Positions 9,240 through 17,390 of a stretch of 64,000 nt of DNA are shown here, one piece after another. The notes under the pieces are model-generated. The model worked only from the letters and a program-made list of their open reading frames with translations, was not told the DNA's origin and searched no databases. The position numbers and the translations under genes are program-made. Location: positions 62,001 to 126,000 of the forward strand of contig JAGOMA010000002.1 of the NCBI GenBank assembly GCA_017993775.1. The letters run 5' to 3'. Source of the DNA: Chloroflexota bacterium. GTDB lineage: Bacteria > Chloroflexota > Anaerolineae > Promineifilales > Promineifilaceae. Position 1 is the stretch's first letter; every line of letters starts with the position of its first letter.

Positions 9240-9327
9240 GTGACACTCTCCCATTATCGGCTAAAATTGACCTGCAAAAGTAAGTGAGCGAAGCTTACTG
9301 AATTGGTAATTTTTATTGTAACCAGAC

Positions 9328-9387
9328 AGACCCTAAGGGTTTGCTTTGGAGAAGCAAAACCTTTTGGAATTTAAACCATCAGGGTCT
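9328..9387. repeat. CCCTAAGGG intergenic element, copy 1 (degenerate right end)
   Basis: Left end AGACCCTAAGGGTTT, right end AAACCATCAGGGTCT, about 60 bases apart, forming terminal inverted repeats. The bases after the right end (TTCCCAGAGAAACC, then GAACAGG) recur beside the copies at 17931 and 57990, so the conserved unit is longer than the core. Located between the terminator and the lipoprotein gene. Confidence 0.8.
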
Positions 9388-9431
9388 TCCCAGAGAAACC
9401 CGAACAGGTTCATTTCATTTTGGAGTCAGGC

Positions 9432-10043
9432 ATGTACCAGAAAACCAAATGGATTATTGCTGCTTTATTTGTGTTAGAAATCATCGTGCTAATGGGGTGC
9501 AGCAATGGCAGCCCTTCCCCCACAGCGGCGCCCACAGAAATAAGCGTTCCCGCAATCCAGATTACTCCGGTAGCTGGGGGACAAGACAATTCCGCTTATC
9601 CTGGTCTTGAACCGCAAGTGGAATCTCCGGATCCTGGATACCCGGTTATAGAACCGACACAGGCTGTTGTGGAAAACGTTCCACAACCTGAATTGCCCTT
9701 ACAGCTAGCGCCATCAGAAGTAGGCGCTACAGTGGGAGGGATTGTCGTGGATGCAAAGAGTCAGGAAGCGCCGCCAGAAAGCATTATTTATTTGGGGCAT
9801 ATGCAATATACAGAGAAAGGTTTCCCCGTGGTAAGCCTGAATCGCCAGGAAGCACCCTTTGTTATTTTGCCTCAAAATGGGGGCTTTATATTTGAAAATG
9901 TTGAACCAGGCGAGTATTCCCTTGTCTTTGTCACGCCAGATTATTCCTTTTTGGTTGCAGATCAAGATGAAGTGACTATTGTTTTCACAGTAGCTGAAGG
10001 CGATGTGTTAGACCTGGGAACGATGCTTGTCCAAACTCCTTAG
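9432..10043 (+). CDS. Lipoprotein with carboxypeptidase-regulatory-like domain
   Basis: A 203-residue protein with a type II signal peptide. The lipobox LMGC puts the lipidated cysteine near residue 22. A Pro/Glu/Ser-rich linker follows (~25-95). The C-terminal domain starts at GATVGGIVVDAKSQEAP and contains FIFENVEPGEYSLVFVTPDYSF, the pattern of transthyretin-like carboxypeptidase-regulatory domains. It should be tethered to the outer face of the membrane. ATG 9432 follows GGAG at 9422; an in-frame TTG at 9420 is rejected because it lies before the ribosome site. The gene ends 10 bases before the methyltransferase start. No enzymatic function is visible. Confidence 0.7.
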   Translation: MYQKTKWIIAALFVLEIIVLMGCSNGSPSPTAAPTEISVPAIQITPVAGGQDNSAYPGLEPQVESPDPGYPVIEPTQAVVENVPQPELPLQLAPSEVGATVGGIVVDAKSQEAPPESIIYLGHMQYTEKGFPVVSLNRQEAPFVILPQNGGFIFENVEPGEYSLVFVTPDYSFLVADQDEVTIVFTVAEGDVLDLGTMLVQTP

Positions 10044-10053
10044 GCGAGGCCCG

Positions 10054-10935
10054 ATGTCTAAATCCGGTGAAGCCCTGCTACGCGCTCTGAACAGTCTGAT
10101 GCCTGATTCTCATGAGCGGTTATTGGAAGCCAAACAAGACCCACTGACTTATCAACAATTTTTTGCTGGTCGCTCGGCAAGGTCTTTTGCCAGTTTTGGT
10201 GAGCTAGACCTTAGTGGCTGGCATGTGCTGGATGTCGGCTGCGGGCTGGGGGCTAATATTGCCCATTTGTTTGAACTGGGTGCTGAATCGGTGACGGGGC
10301 TAGACATTAGCGTGACTCAGGCGCTGTGTACCCAGGACATGCTGCGTGGGAATCGGCCGGAATTGGCCAAAAGCACCCGTTTTATTGGGGCAGATGCGTC
10401 TTGTATGCCGTTTGCGGCAAACAGCTTTGATGCTCTGGTGGCCGCTGATACGTTCGAGCATGTGGATGACCTGGAGCCTACTCTGCGTGAGTGCGCCCGT
10501 GTGCTGAGGCCCGGTGGTTTTTTGTATGCGTATTTCCCGCCGTTTTATTCGCCTTGGGGGGCACATATGGTGAACTGGATTCGCCTTCCCTGGTGCCAGG
10601 TTTTCTTTTCTGAGGAAACCGTTTTAAACGTGGCGCGCCAGTTTGAGGCAGAGGGCAAGTCGATTAACAGCCAACTGCCGCCAGAAACACGCCTGTCGCT
10701 TGGTGATGGAACCATTATTCCTTTTGTAAGTCATCTGACAGTCAAGCGTTTTCGGCAGCTTGCTGAAGGGGTTAACGGGTGGCGCATTGTGACAGCTCGC
10801 CTGCTACCGCCTAATTGGCGAACCAGTTCTTTTAGTAATAAGGTTATTCAACCTGTTAACCGGCTACCTGTTGTACAGGAGATGTTTACTGCTAAGGCTG
10901 TTTTTGTGATGCAGAAAGACACGGCCGTATCCTGA
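10054..10935 (+). CDS. Class I SAM-dependent methyltransferase
   Basis: A 293-residue protein with the Rossmann-like methyltransferase core: motif I VLDVGCGLGANIAHL near residue 60, the acidic end of strand 2 in VTGLDIS, FIGADASCMPFAANSFDALVAADTFEHV (motifs II/III) near 115-140, and CARVLRPGGFLYAYFPP near 155. This arrangement is the UbiE/type-11 family, often small-molecule, sugar or lipid methyltransferases. ATG 10054 lies ten bases after the lipoprotein stop; TTG 10027 would overlap that gene. The octamer ACGGCCGT appears only at its 3' end. Substrate unknown. Confidence 0.8.
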   Translation: MSKSGEALLRALNSLMPDSHERLLEAKQDPLTYQQFFAGRSARSFASFGELDLSGWHVLDVGCGLGANIAHLFELGAESVTGLDISVTQALCTQDMLRGNRPELAKSTRFIGADASCMPFAANSFDALVAADTFEHVDDLEPTLRECARVLRPGGFLYAYFPPFYSPWGAHMVNWIRLPWCQVFFSEETVLNVARQFEAEGKSINSQLPPETRLSLGDGTIIPFVSHLTVKRFRQLAEGVNGWRIVTARLLPPNWRTSSFSNKVIQPVNRLPVVQEMFTAKAVFVMQKDTAVS

Positions 10936-10943
10936 GACCCACT

Positions 10944-11705
10944 ATGGCTTCTAATCTAACTAAACCACTGCGCAAACTTTATTATCGTTTTGCCCCAGAC
11001 CATGTCTGGCACGAGAATTTACCTTTACCCGACAAGCGGCTGCGCACCGGCGGCGAAGAATTTCAGGACGACGCCTATTTTTTACAATCGGCGCGTCATG
11101 AAGCGCAGCGGCTGGTTTCCCATTTTAACCTTACCGCTGAGGACAACCTGTTAGACGTGGGGTGTGGGTTTGGCCGCCTGGCAGTAGGTTTGTTAGATAC
11201 ACTACCCAAACTGGCCTACACTGGCTTAGACGTCAATCCGGTAGCCATTGAGTGGTGCCAGCGGCATCTGGAAACAGTTCATCCTTCTTTTCAGTTTGTT
11301 CGCCTGGATGTCCAGAATGATCGGTATAATCCTGACGGGCAGGCTCTGGACGGCCGTTTCCGTTTCCCTTTCAACGATAACACCTTCGACGTAGCCTACC
11401 TCTACTCCGTTTTTTCGCACATGGTGCAGACCGATGTAGAAATCTACCTGGCTGAACTGCGCCGCATCTTGAATGAGAACGGCCGTCTCTTCTTCACCGC
11501 CTTCGCCGAAAAAGATGTGCCCGATATGACCGTCAACCCGCCCAACTATCGCAACATCGAGTGGAAATCAGCCCTGCACTGCGTCCGATACAATGTGGAC
11601 TCTTTGCAAGCGCTGCTAGTTCAGCGCGGTTTCCAGGTTGATGAATTTGTCTACGAACAAGAAACCAACGGGCAAAGCGCTTTCTATGTGTCCGTGGTCG
11701 CCTGA
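10944..11705 (+). CDS. Class I SAM-dependent methyltransferase
   Basis: A 253-residue methyltransferase beginning eight bases after the previous stop, so likely co-transcribed with it. Motif I is LLDVGCGFGRLAVGLL near residue 70; strand 2 ends in YTGLDVNPVAIEWC; FPFNDNTFDVAYLYSVFSHM and LRRILNENGRLFFTAF are motifs II-III. The N-terminus (LRKLYYRFAPDHVWHENLPLPDKRLR) resembles methyltransferases found in polysaccharide loci. With its neighbour it may methylate sugars of the glycan encoded upstream, but this is inferred only from position. Confidence 0.8.
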   Translation: MASNLTKPLRKLYYRFAPDHVWHENLPLPDKRLRTGGEEFQDDAYFLQSARHEAQRLVSHFNLTAEDNLLDVGCGFGRLAVGLLDTLPKLAYTGLDVNPVAIEWCQRHLETVHPSFQFVRLDVQNDRYNPDGQALDGRFRFPFNDNTFDVAYLYSVFSHMVQTDVEIYLAELRRILNENGRLFFTAFAEKDVPDMTVNPPNYRNIEWKSALHCVRYNVDSLQALLVQRGFQVDEFVYEQETNGQSAFYVSVVA

Positions 11706-11768
11706 TCTGGACGTTTGCCGCCAGGCCCCGCACCCCCTGCGCGGCGGTAGCTTGATTCGTCTTGCGCC

Positions 11769-12620
11769 ATGAACATTCGCCAAGCCCTGACCGACGGCCG
11801 TTTACTCCTCTTCACCTCCCCGACACCTGAACTAGACGCCCGGCTGCTTTTGCAGCACATCCTCCAGGTTTCCCACAGTTACCTCATCGCCCATGACGAC
11901 GAACAGTTAACGGCCGTCCAAATCCAACAATACCGCGCCAGCCTGCAACGCGCCGCCGCCAAAGAACCCATCCCCTACATTTTGGGCCATACCCCTTTCT
12001 ACGACCTCGAATTTCTTGTCACGCCGGACGTGCTCATTCCCCGACCCGAAACCGAACAGCTTGTGCAGATGGCTCTCTCCTGGGCAAACAGGCGTGGCCC
12101 CATCCGCATCGTCGACGTGGGGACCGGCAGCGGCTGCATCGCCATCACCCTGGCTCGGCATCTGCCGCAAGCGGCCATTCAGGCCACCGATATTTCTCTG
12201 CCAGCGCTGACGATTGCCCGGCAAAATGCGGTCAGGCTGGCTCCGAGCCGCGTACAATTTCATCACGGCTCACTTCTGGAACCCATCCACCAACCCATCG
12301 ACCTGCTCGTCGCCAATCTACCCTATGTCACAGATGGCGAGTGGACGATGCTTGACGATGGGGTAAAATTACACGAACCGCAAGTTGCCCTGCTCGGGGG
12401 GCCAGACGGTTTAGACCTGATCAAACCACTCATGGAGCAGGCCACCACCAAACTTATCCCTGGCGGCATTATGATTTTGGAGATTGGCTGGCGGCAAGGA
12501 GCCGCAGCCCAGGCGCTTGCCCAGGCGTGTTTTCCCTCCGCTGAGGTTGAAATTAAAGTTGATTTTGCCGGCCACGATCGATTTGTGGTGGTGCAAACAA
12601 CAGCGTTCATGGGAGATTAA
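11769..12620 (+). CDS. prmC: Peptide chain release factor N5-glutamine methyltransferase PrmC
   Basis: A 283-residue protein with the PrmC N-terminal helical domain (PELDARLLLQHIL; YILGHTPFYDLEF) and the SAM domain VDVGTGSGCIAITLA near residue 115. The enzyme methylates the GGQ glutamine of RF1/RF2, raising termination efficiency. The catalytic motif IV reads NLPYV (near 181) instead of the usual NPPY, although the downstream EPQVALLGGPDGLD block is standard. The gene is followed, in the same frame, by tsaC; the TAA stop lies inside a heptanucleotide repeat. prmC next to a Sua5/TsaC gene is a common bacterial arrangement. Confidence 0.9.
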   Translation: MNIRQALTDGRLLLFTSPTPELDARLLLQHILQVSHSYLIAHDDEQLTAVQIQQYRASLQRAAAKEPIPYILGHTPFYDLEFLVTPDVLIPRPETEQLVQMALSWANRRGPIRIVDVGTGSGCIAITLARHLPQAAIQATDISLPALTIARQNAVRLAPSRVQFHHGSLLEPIHQPIDLLVANLPYVTDGEWTMLDDGVKLHEPQVALLGGPDGLDLIKPLMEQATTKLIPGGIMILEIGWRQGAAAQALAQACFPSAEVEIKVDFAGHDRFVVVQTTAFMGD

Positions 12621-12650
12621 AGACTGGAGACCGGAACCCGGGGAGCAATT
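12611..12650 (+). repeat. Heptanucleotide repeat tract at the prmC-tsaC junction
   Basis: Units of seven bases in the GGAGACT style: GGGAGAT, TAAAGAC, TGGAGAC, CGGAACC, CGGGGAG. The same unit family occurs at 51116-51171. The tract contains the prmC stop codon and the region where the tsaC start should be. Confidence 0.6.
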
Positions 12651-13304
12651 TCCCCACAAAACCCCCAGGCAACCCGCCTTTTACCGGCGGCTGACCTGGA
12701 AGCAATTCAACAGACGGCCGTTTTACTCCAACAAGGCCACCTGGTCGTTTTCCCTACCGACACGGTCTACGGCGTGGGCGTCTACGCCTGGGACGATGCC
12801 GCCATTCGCGCCCTCTACCAGATCAAACAACGCCCGCTGGACAAAGGCACCCCTATTCTCCTGGCCGATCCCGACGATTTGGACAAAATCGCCGCGCAGA
12901 TTCCGCCGCTGGCGCGCCAACACATCGCCCAATTCTGGCCCGGGCCGCTCACCATCATCGTGCCCAAACGACTAGATTTGCCCGCTTCCCTATCGCCTAA
13001 CGCGGGCATCGCCCTGCGCATCCCCGACAATACCGCCGCCCGCGCTCTGATTCGCGCCGCCGGCGGGGCGCTGGCAACCAGCAGCGCCAATCTTTCTGGC
13101 CAGCCGCCGGCCCTTAGCGGCCAACAAGCCCTGGCTGCCCTGGACGGCCTGGTTTCTGTCGTTTTGGATGATGGCCCCAGCCCTGGCGAACGGCCGTCTA
13201 CCATCATTAGCTATCTGCAAAACCCGCCCGTCATCGTGCGCGAAGGCCCCATCCCTACTCACGCGCTCCTTTCCCCCGCCCAACCGAGGCAAACCAGCTC
13301 ATGA
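12624..13304 (+). CDS. tsaC: Threonylcarbamoyl-AMP synthase (TsaC/Sua5/YrdC)
   Basis: The YrdC fold is clear: VVFPTDTVYGVG, the KQRPLDKGTPI substrate-binding block, FWPGPLTIIV, ALRIPDN and TSSANLSGQP. The enzyme makes threonylcarbamoyl-AMP from threonine, bicarbonate and ATP for t6A modification of ANN-decoding tRNAs. No ATG, GTG or TTG exists between the in-frame prmC stop (12618) and GTG 12774, which would remove essential residues. The best candidate start is CTG 12624, eight bases after GGGAG at 12611; CTG 12696 or ATT 12648 are alternatives. The stop overlaps the next start (ATGA). About 200-226 residues, a normal length for the short YrdC form. Confidence 0.82.
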   Translation: METGTRGAISPQNPQATRLLPAADLEAIQQTAVLLQQGHLVVFPTDTVYGVGVYAWDDAAIRALYQIKQRPLDKGTPILLADPDDLDKIAAQIPPLARQHIAQFWPGPLTIIVPKRLDLPASLSPNAGIALRIPDNTAARALIRAAGGALATSSANLSGQPPALSGQQALAALDGLVSVVLDDGPSPGERPSTIISYLQNPPVIVREGPIPTHALLSPAQPRQTSS

Positions 13305-13882
13305 ACCAGCTATTTCTGCCGTTGGTTTTAGCCTTTATTGGCGTGATTTTGGCCTTTCTAACCTACCGCGACATCCGTCGTGGTGGGGCGCGGTTTTACA
13401 CGCTAGAGCGCGAAGAAATTTTGCGCCGCGCCAGTTACACATTGATCGGCAGCGTGCTCTTTTTCTTGGGGGCGGTTGGCTTTTTTGCCTACACATTCCA
13501 ACGCTCACAGGCTGTGGAAGCGGCCGTTTCCGGCGAAAATATCGAGGGCGTTGTCACCGTAACCCCCACACCTCTGCTGGAATCTTTTCCACCAACGCCC
13601 ACCATGACAGCCACCCTGGATGTTTCCATTCCTACGCCCACCGCTACGCCCATCATCTGCCGCGCTGTGGTGGAAGGCACTTCCGGTAACGGCCTTACCC
13701 TGCGCGATACGCCGGGCGGCGCCGAAGTCGCCATTTTACCCGATGGCTCCATCCTGACCCTGAACCAGGATGAAGCAGCGCAGGAGTCTGGCGGTTTTAT
13801 GTGGCGCAAAGTCAAATCCATCACCAATCAGGAAGGGTGGGTCGCCGAAGACTTTATACGCATTGGCGCGCCGTGTGAGTAA
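13301..13882 (+). CDS. Two-helix membrane protein with SH3-like C-terminal domain
   Basis: A 193-residue protein with membrane helices near residues 3-20 and 47-67, a Pro/Thr linker (TPTPLLESFPPTPTMTAT) and a C-terminal bacterial SH3 (SH3b) domain, LTLRDTPGGAEVAILPDGSILTL through GWVAEDFIRI. SH3b domains usually bind cell-wall or peptide ligands outside the membrane. The start overlaps the tsaC stop, so the two are coupled. No enzymatic domain is present. The Pro/Thr linker is like those of the other exported proteins in the window. Confidence 0.7.
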   Translation: MNQLFLPLVLAFIGVILAFLTYRDIRRGGARFYTLEREEILRRASYTLIGSVLFFLGAVGFFAYTFQRSQAVEAAVSGENIEGVVTVTPTPLLESFPPTPTMTATLDVSIPTPTATPIICRAVVEGTSGNGLTLRDTPGGAEVAILPDGSILTLNQDEAAQESGGFMWRKVKSITNQEGWVAEDFIRIGAPCE

Positions 13883-13896
13883 CAAGGTGGTGGGGC

Positions 13897-14997
13897 GTGA
13901 TTATTGGCATTGACGCCAGCCGCGCCGTCACCGCCCAACGCACGGGGACAGAAGCGTACGCCTTCTTTTTAATCCAGGCGCTCATCCCCCTGGCCGCCGA
14001 GCGCGGCCACCAGCTTCGGCTTTACTTCAATCAACCGCCGCCGCCCAATCTTTTCCCTCAGGCCGACTGTGTAACCTACATCGTCATCCCTTTTCCGCGC
14101 CTATGGACCCATCTACGACTGGCTCTAGAGCTACAACGCCGCCCGCCGGACCTCTTTTTCACGCCGGCCCACGTTATTCCCTACACCTATACCGGTCCCA
14201 GCGCGGCCACCATTCACGACCTGGGCTACCATTATTTTCCTGAAGCGCACCCCAAACGGCAGTTGGCTTATTTGCGCTGGTCTACGCGGCACAACGGCCG
14301 TCGCGCCCGCTATCTTCTCGCCGACTCTCAGGCCACCAAAGAGGATTTGGTCCGCCTGGATGGCCTCTCGCCCGATAAAATCGGCGTGGTATACCCCGGT
14401 TTAGACCCCGCCTTACAACCGGTGACGGACGAGGAGGTGCTAACGGCCGTGCAGCAAAAATACCACCTCACCCCGCCATACCTTATCTTTCTCAGCACCA
14501 TCCAGCCGCGCAAAAATTTAGTGCGGCTCATTCGCGCCTATGCCGCCAGCGGGCTGCCGCACCAACTGGTGCTGGCAGGGAAAAGCGGCTGGCTGGCCCA
14601 GCCCATCCTGGCGGAAGCCGCCCGTCATCAGGATTCTATTGCCCTGCCAGGCTTCATCGACGATGCCGATAAAGCGGCGCTGCTTTCCGGCGCGGAGGCG
14701 TTTCTCTATCCATCTTTGTACGAGGGGTTTGGCTTCCCATTGTTGGAGGCGCAGGTCTGTGGCGTGCCGGTGCTGGCAGCCAACACCAGCTCGCTGCCAG
14801 AAATCGCTGGCGATTCCGCCCTTCTGGTCGATCCGCTGGATACGGCGGCGATGACGGCCGCTTTGCGGCGTCTGGTGCAAGACCAACCGCTGCGCTCGCG
14901 GCTGATAGGGCGCGGGTTTGAGAATGCGAGGCGTTTTACCTGGCGGGAAACGGCCGTGCGCGCCTTAGATTTGCTGGAATATGGCCCAGGGTCTTGA
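13897..14997 (+). CDS. GT4 family glycosyltransferase (GT-B fold)
   Basis: A 366-residue retaining glycosyltransferase. IGIDASRAVTAQRTGTEAYAF is the N-terminal glycine-rich start. The donor-binding half has FLSTIQPRKNLVRLIRAY near 195-213 and the EGFGFPLLEAQVCGVPVLA signature (the E-x7-E pair that binds the nucleotide sugar) near 270-290. Mannosyl- and glucosyltransferases of surface polysaccharide synthesis look like this. The start is GTG 13897, following AAGGTGG; no ATG alternative keeps the first strand. It converges with the epimerase gene, seven bases apart. Confidence 0.87.
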   Translation: MIIGIDASRAVTAQRTGTEAYAFFLIQALIPLAAERGHQLRLYFNQPPPPNLFPQADCVTYIVIPFPRLWTHLRLALELQRRPPDLFFTPAHVIPYTYTGPSAATIHDLGYHYFPEAHPKRQLAYLRWSTRHNGRRARYLLADSQATKEDLVRLDGLSPDKIGVVYPGLDPALQPVTDEEVLTAVQQKYHLTPPYLIFLSTIQPRKNLVRLIRAYAASGLPHQLVLAGKSGWLAQPILAEAARHQDSIALPGFIDDADKAALLSGAEAFLYPSLYEGFGFPLLEAQVCGVPVLAANTSSLPEIAGDSALLVDPLDTAAMTAALRRLVQDQPLRSRLIGRGFENARRFTWRETAVRALDLLEYGPGS

Positions 14998-15003
14998 TCC
15001 CTT

Positions 15004-16023
15004 TTAGTTAAACAGTTCCGGGTTTGCCGCCACCCAGGCGAACAAATCACGGATGCCTTCCTCCGGCGAAACGGCCGGCTGCCAGCCCAACAAACGCCCG
15101 GCTTTGCGAATATCGGCCACAAAAACCCGCTGGTCGCCTGGTCGCCAATCGTGGTAGGTGATGCCCACCTCGCGCCCGGCCAATTCCGTGAGCAGCGGCC
15201 CAAATTCGGTCCACACAGACAGCGTATTGGCTGGCCCGCCGCCGAGATTGAGCGCCTGCCCAGCCAGATCGTCTATGTGGGCGATGCCCAACTCGTAAGC
15301 GCGGATCAAATCGGTGACGTGCAGTAAATCGCGCACCTGTCGCCCATCGCCAAAGATGCTGATGGGCCGCTGGAACTGGGCGGCGATAACAAAGTGAGCC
15401 ACCCAACCCTGGTCTTCGACGCCAAATTGGCGACGGCCGTATATACACGATTGGCGAAAAACCAAGGTCCGCAGCCCATAAATCCGCGCATAATCGATCA
15501 TATATTGGTCGCCGGTGCCTTTGGAGCAGCCATAGGGGGAGTGGAAATCCAACGGGTAATCTTCGCCAATGCCGTATGGATGGTTGGCGTAGGCGTAACG
15601 GCCGTCTTGTTCAATCACCCCCACGCCTTCCATGCCGCCATACACTTTGTTTGTGGAAGCATATAACACGGCCGCTTGCGGCGCCTGATGGCGCACAGCT
15701 TCCAACACATTAAACGTGCCTAAAGCATTGATCTCGAAATCTTCGCGCGGATTTTGCACCGAGGTAGTGACGGCCACCTGGCTGGCCAGGTGCAGCACGA
15801 CATTCGCCCCGGCTACCGCTTGCGCCAGGTGGTCATAATGACGCACATCGCCGCGCACAAAGCAAATTTGGTCGCCATGCTGCTGGCGCAGCCAATCTAG
15901 ATTGGCCTGCCCGCCAACACGGCTCAGGTTGTCGTAGATGGTAATGTCGTGGCCCTGGGCGGCAAAATGATGGGCACAGTTGCTGCCGATAAAACCGGCG
16001 CCGCCGGTGATAAAAAATTTCAT
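15004..16023 (-). CDS. NAD-dependent nucleotide-sugar epimerase, CDP-paratose 2-epimerase-like
   Basis: A 339-residue extended short-chain dehydrogenase. FITGGAGFIGSN is the NAD(P)-binding loop; DVRHYDHL and SVQNPREDFEINALGTFNVLEAVR follow. The catalytic segment is YASTNKVYGG with HSPYGCSKGTGDQYMIDYARIYGLRTLVFRQSCIYG (YxxxK). This combination, including EDQGWVAHF, is characteristic of the tyvelose/CDP-paratose 2-epimerase branch rather than GalE or RmlB. It probably epimerises a CDP- or other nucleotide-activated deoxysugar for the surface glycan. No ascarylose/paratose pathway genes (RfbF/G/H/S) are in the window, so the exact substrate stays open. Confidence 0.82.
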   Translation of the reverse strand: MKFFITGGAGFIGSNCAHHFAAQGHDITIYDNLSRVGGQANLDWLRQQHGDQICFVRGDVRHYDHLAQAVAGANVVLHLASQVAVTTSVQNPREDFEINALGTFNVLEAVRHQAPQAAVLYASTNKVYGGMEGVGVIEQDGRYAYANHPYGIGEDYPLDFHSPYGCSKGTGDQYMIDYARIYGLRTLVFRQSCIYGRRQFGVEDQGWVAHFVIAAQFQRPISIFGDGRQVRDLLHVTDLIRAYELGIAHIDDLAGQALNLGGGPANTLSVWTEFGPLLTELAGREVGITYHDWRPGDQRVFVADIRKAGRLLGWQPAVSPEEGIRDLFAWVAANPELFN

Positions 16024-16122
16024 GATTCTTCCTTGAGTGTTGCGATTAGAGATTTGAAAGCAAGGCGAGATTAGGTCCTCTTTCGAAGCTCTTTCTTGCT
16101 GGTTTATACACCTGTGGCTTGT

Positions 16123-16656
16123 TTAAGCCTCAGTTTGCAGCCGCTCGTAGAGGGCAGTTTGTTGGGCGATGAGAAATTGGTGGTAACGGCCGTCCAGCGG
16201 CGTTATCGTCATCAACAACGCATCCTCGCCAGTATCCCGATAATAGCCACGCCGCTCGCCCACCACCACAAACTGGTATTTTTCATACAACTTCTGAGCG
16301 GGGAGATTGCTGCGACGCACTTCCAATGTCACCAGACAGGCAGGGTGATCATAGGCTTGTAAAAGAATGTTCAAAAACAGCAGTTCCCCCAACCCTCGCC
16401 CCTGCTGCTCGGGATGCACGGCAATGGTGCTGACGTGGATCTCATCGCCGATGAGCCAGAAACCGGCAAATCCCACCACTGTCTGCTGTTCGACCAACAC
16501 CTGATAATGAGCCATTTTATTATCAGACAATTCGTGCCGGAAAAGGCTCTCGCGGGTGGGCGTCGGATACGCCAAACGGTCGATGGTTCCAATCGTTTTC
16601 AGGTCTGCAAGCTGCATATTACGCAGTCTGAAGGGTGCTGGCGGGGGTGGCTGCAT
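16123..16656 (-). CDS. rimI: Ribosomal-protein-alanine N-acetyltransferase RimI (GNAT)
   Basis: A 177-residue GNAT protein: IHVSTIAVHPEQQGRGLGELLFLNIL holds the acetyl-CoA-binding Q/RxxGxG/A loop near residues 80-92, followed by LVTLEVRRSNLPAQKLYEKYQFVVVGERRGYY, the RimI hallmark. RimI acetylates the N-terminus of ribosomal protein S18 and sometimes other proteins. It lies six bases after tsaB on the same strand, the usual tsaE-tsaB-rimI order. The N-terminal dozen residues are Pro-rich and poorly conserved, so the start could be a later codon. Confidence 0.88.
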   Translation of the reverse strand: MQPPPPAPFRLRNMQLADLKTIGTIDRLAYPTPTRESLFRHELSDNKMAHYQVLVEQQTVVGFAGFWLIGDEIHVSTIAVHPEQQGRGLGELLFLNILLQAYDHPACLVTLEVRRSNLPAQKLYEKYQFVVVGERRGYYRDTGEDALLMTITPLDGRYHQFLIAQQTALYERLQTEA

Positions 16657-16662
16657 GGCGTA

Positions 16663-17355
16663 TCAATCGATGGCGGGGGACTCTATTTTCTGCCCGGCGG
16701 GATCGCGCAAATAGATGGGCGCCAGACTGCTGGCGTCATCGATCTGGCCTTTACGCAGGCGCTGCCAGCCCAATTCGGCCAGGAATCCGGCGCGACGAGT
16801 AGCCAGCGCCGGCGTCCCCACGCGAAATTCCTTGTTGGCCGATTTGATGAGGCGGGCGGCCTCCGGGGTGATTTCGCCGACGAACAGGGTGGGTTTGCTG
16901 ACGCCGGATAGGATATTTTCCCAGGAATCGATCACTGCGGGGCGGCGCGCCTGCCAGCCGCCACGGGTTTGCCATTGGTAAACGGCCGCACATACCCGCG
17001 AACGCCCGGCGGCGGCGGCCACCAGCAACTGCTCGGAAGATTGCTGAATGGAAGCGGCCACAATGTCTAAGGTGGGTACGCCGATGAGGGGGATCTGATT
17101 GGCCAGGGCCAGCCCTTTACCCAGCGCCAGCCCGACACGCAGGCCGGTATAGGAGCCTGGCCCAACAGCGACGGCGATGCCTTTCCAGTCGGCTGGGGAT
17201 ACGCCGACGCGCTCGCCCATTTCGGCGATAGCCGGCGTCAGTTCGATGGTGTGGTTGTTCAGGCAGCGCCAGCCATATTCGGCGATAACGGCCGTGCCGT
17301 CATACAGTGCCAACCCCGCCCATCGTGTTGCAGAATCAATAGCTAAAATCATCAT
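16663..17355 (-). CDS. tsaB: tRNA t6A modification protein TsaB
   Basis: A 230-residue ASKHA-fold protein (YeaZ). MILAIDSATRWAGLALYDG is the N-terminal nucleotide-fold strand, and GIAVAVGPGSYTGLRVGLALGKGLA is the family signature. TsaB pairs with TsaD and TsaE to transfer threonylcarbamoyl to A37 of tRNA. Two consecutive ATG codons (17355, 17352) are possible starts. Located between tsaE and rimI; tsaD itself is not in the window. TsaC, which makes the substrate, is encoded 4 kb away on the opposite strand. Confidence 0.92.
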   Translation of the reverse strand: MMILAIDSATRWAGLALYDGTAVIAEYGWRCLNNHTIELTPAIAEMGERVGVSPADWKGIAVAVGPGSYTGLRVGLALGKGLALANQIPLIGVPTLDIVAASIQQSSEQLLVAAAAGRSRVCAAVYQWQTRGGWQARRPAVIDSWENILSGVSKPTLFVGEITPEAARLIKSANKEFRVGTPALATRRAGFLAELGWQRLRKGQIDDASSLAPIYLRDPAGQKIESPAID

Positions 17356-17390
17356 ACTTATTCCATAGGAAACGGTTTGGCGGGTGATGG

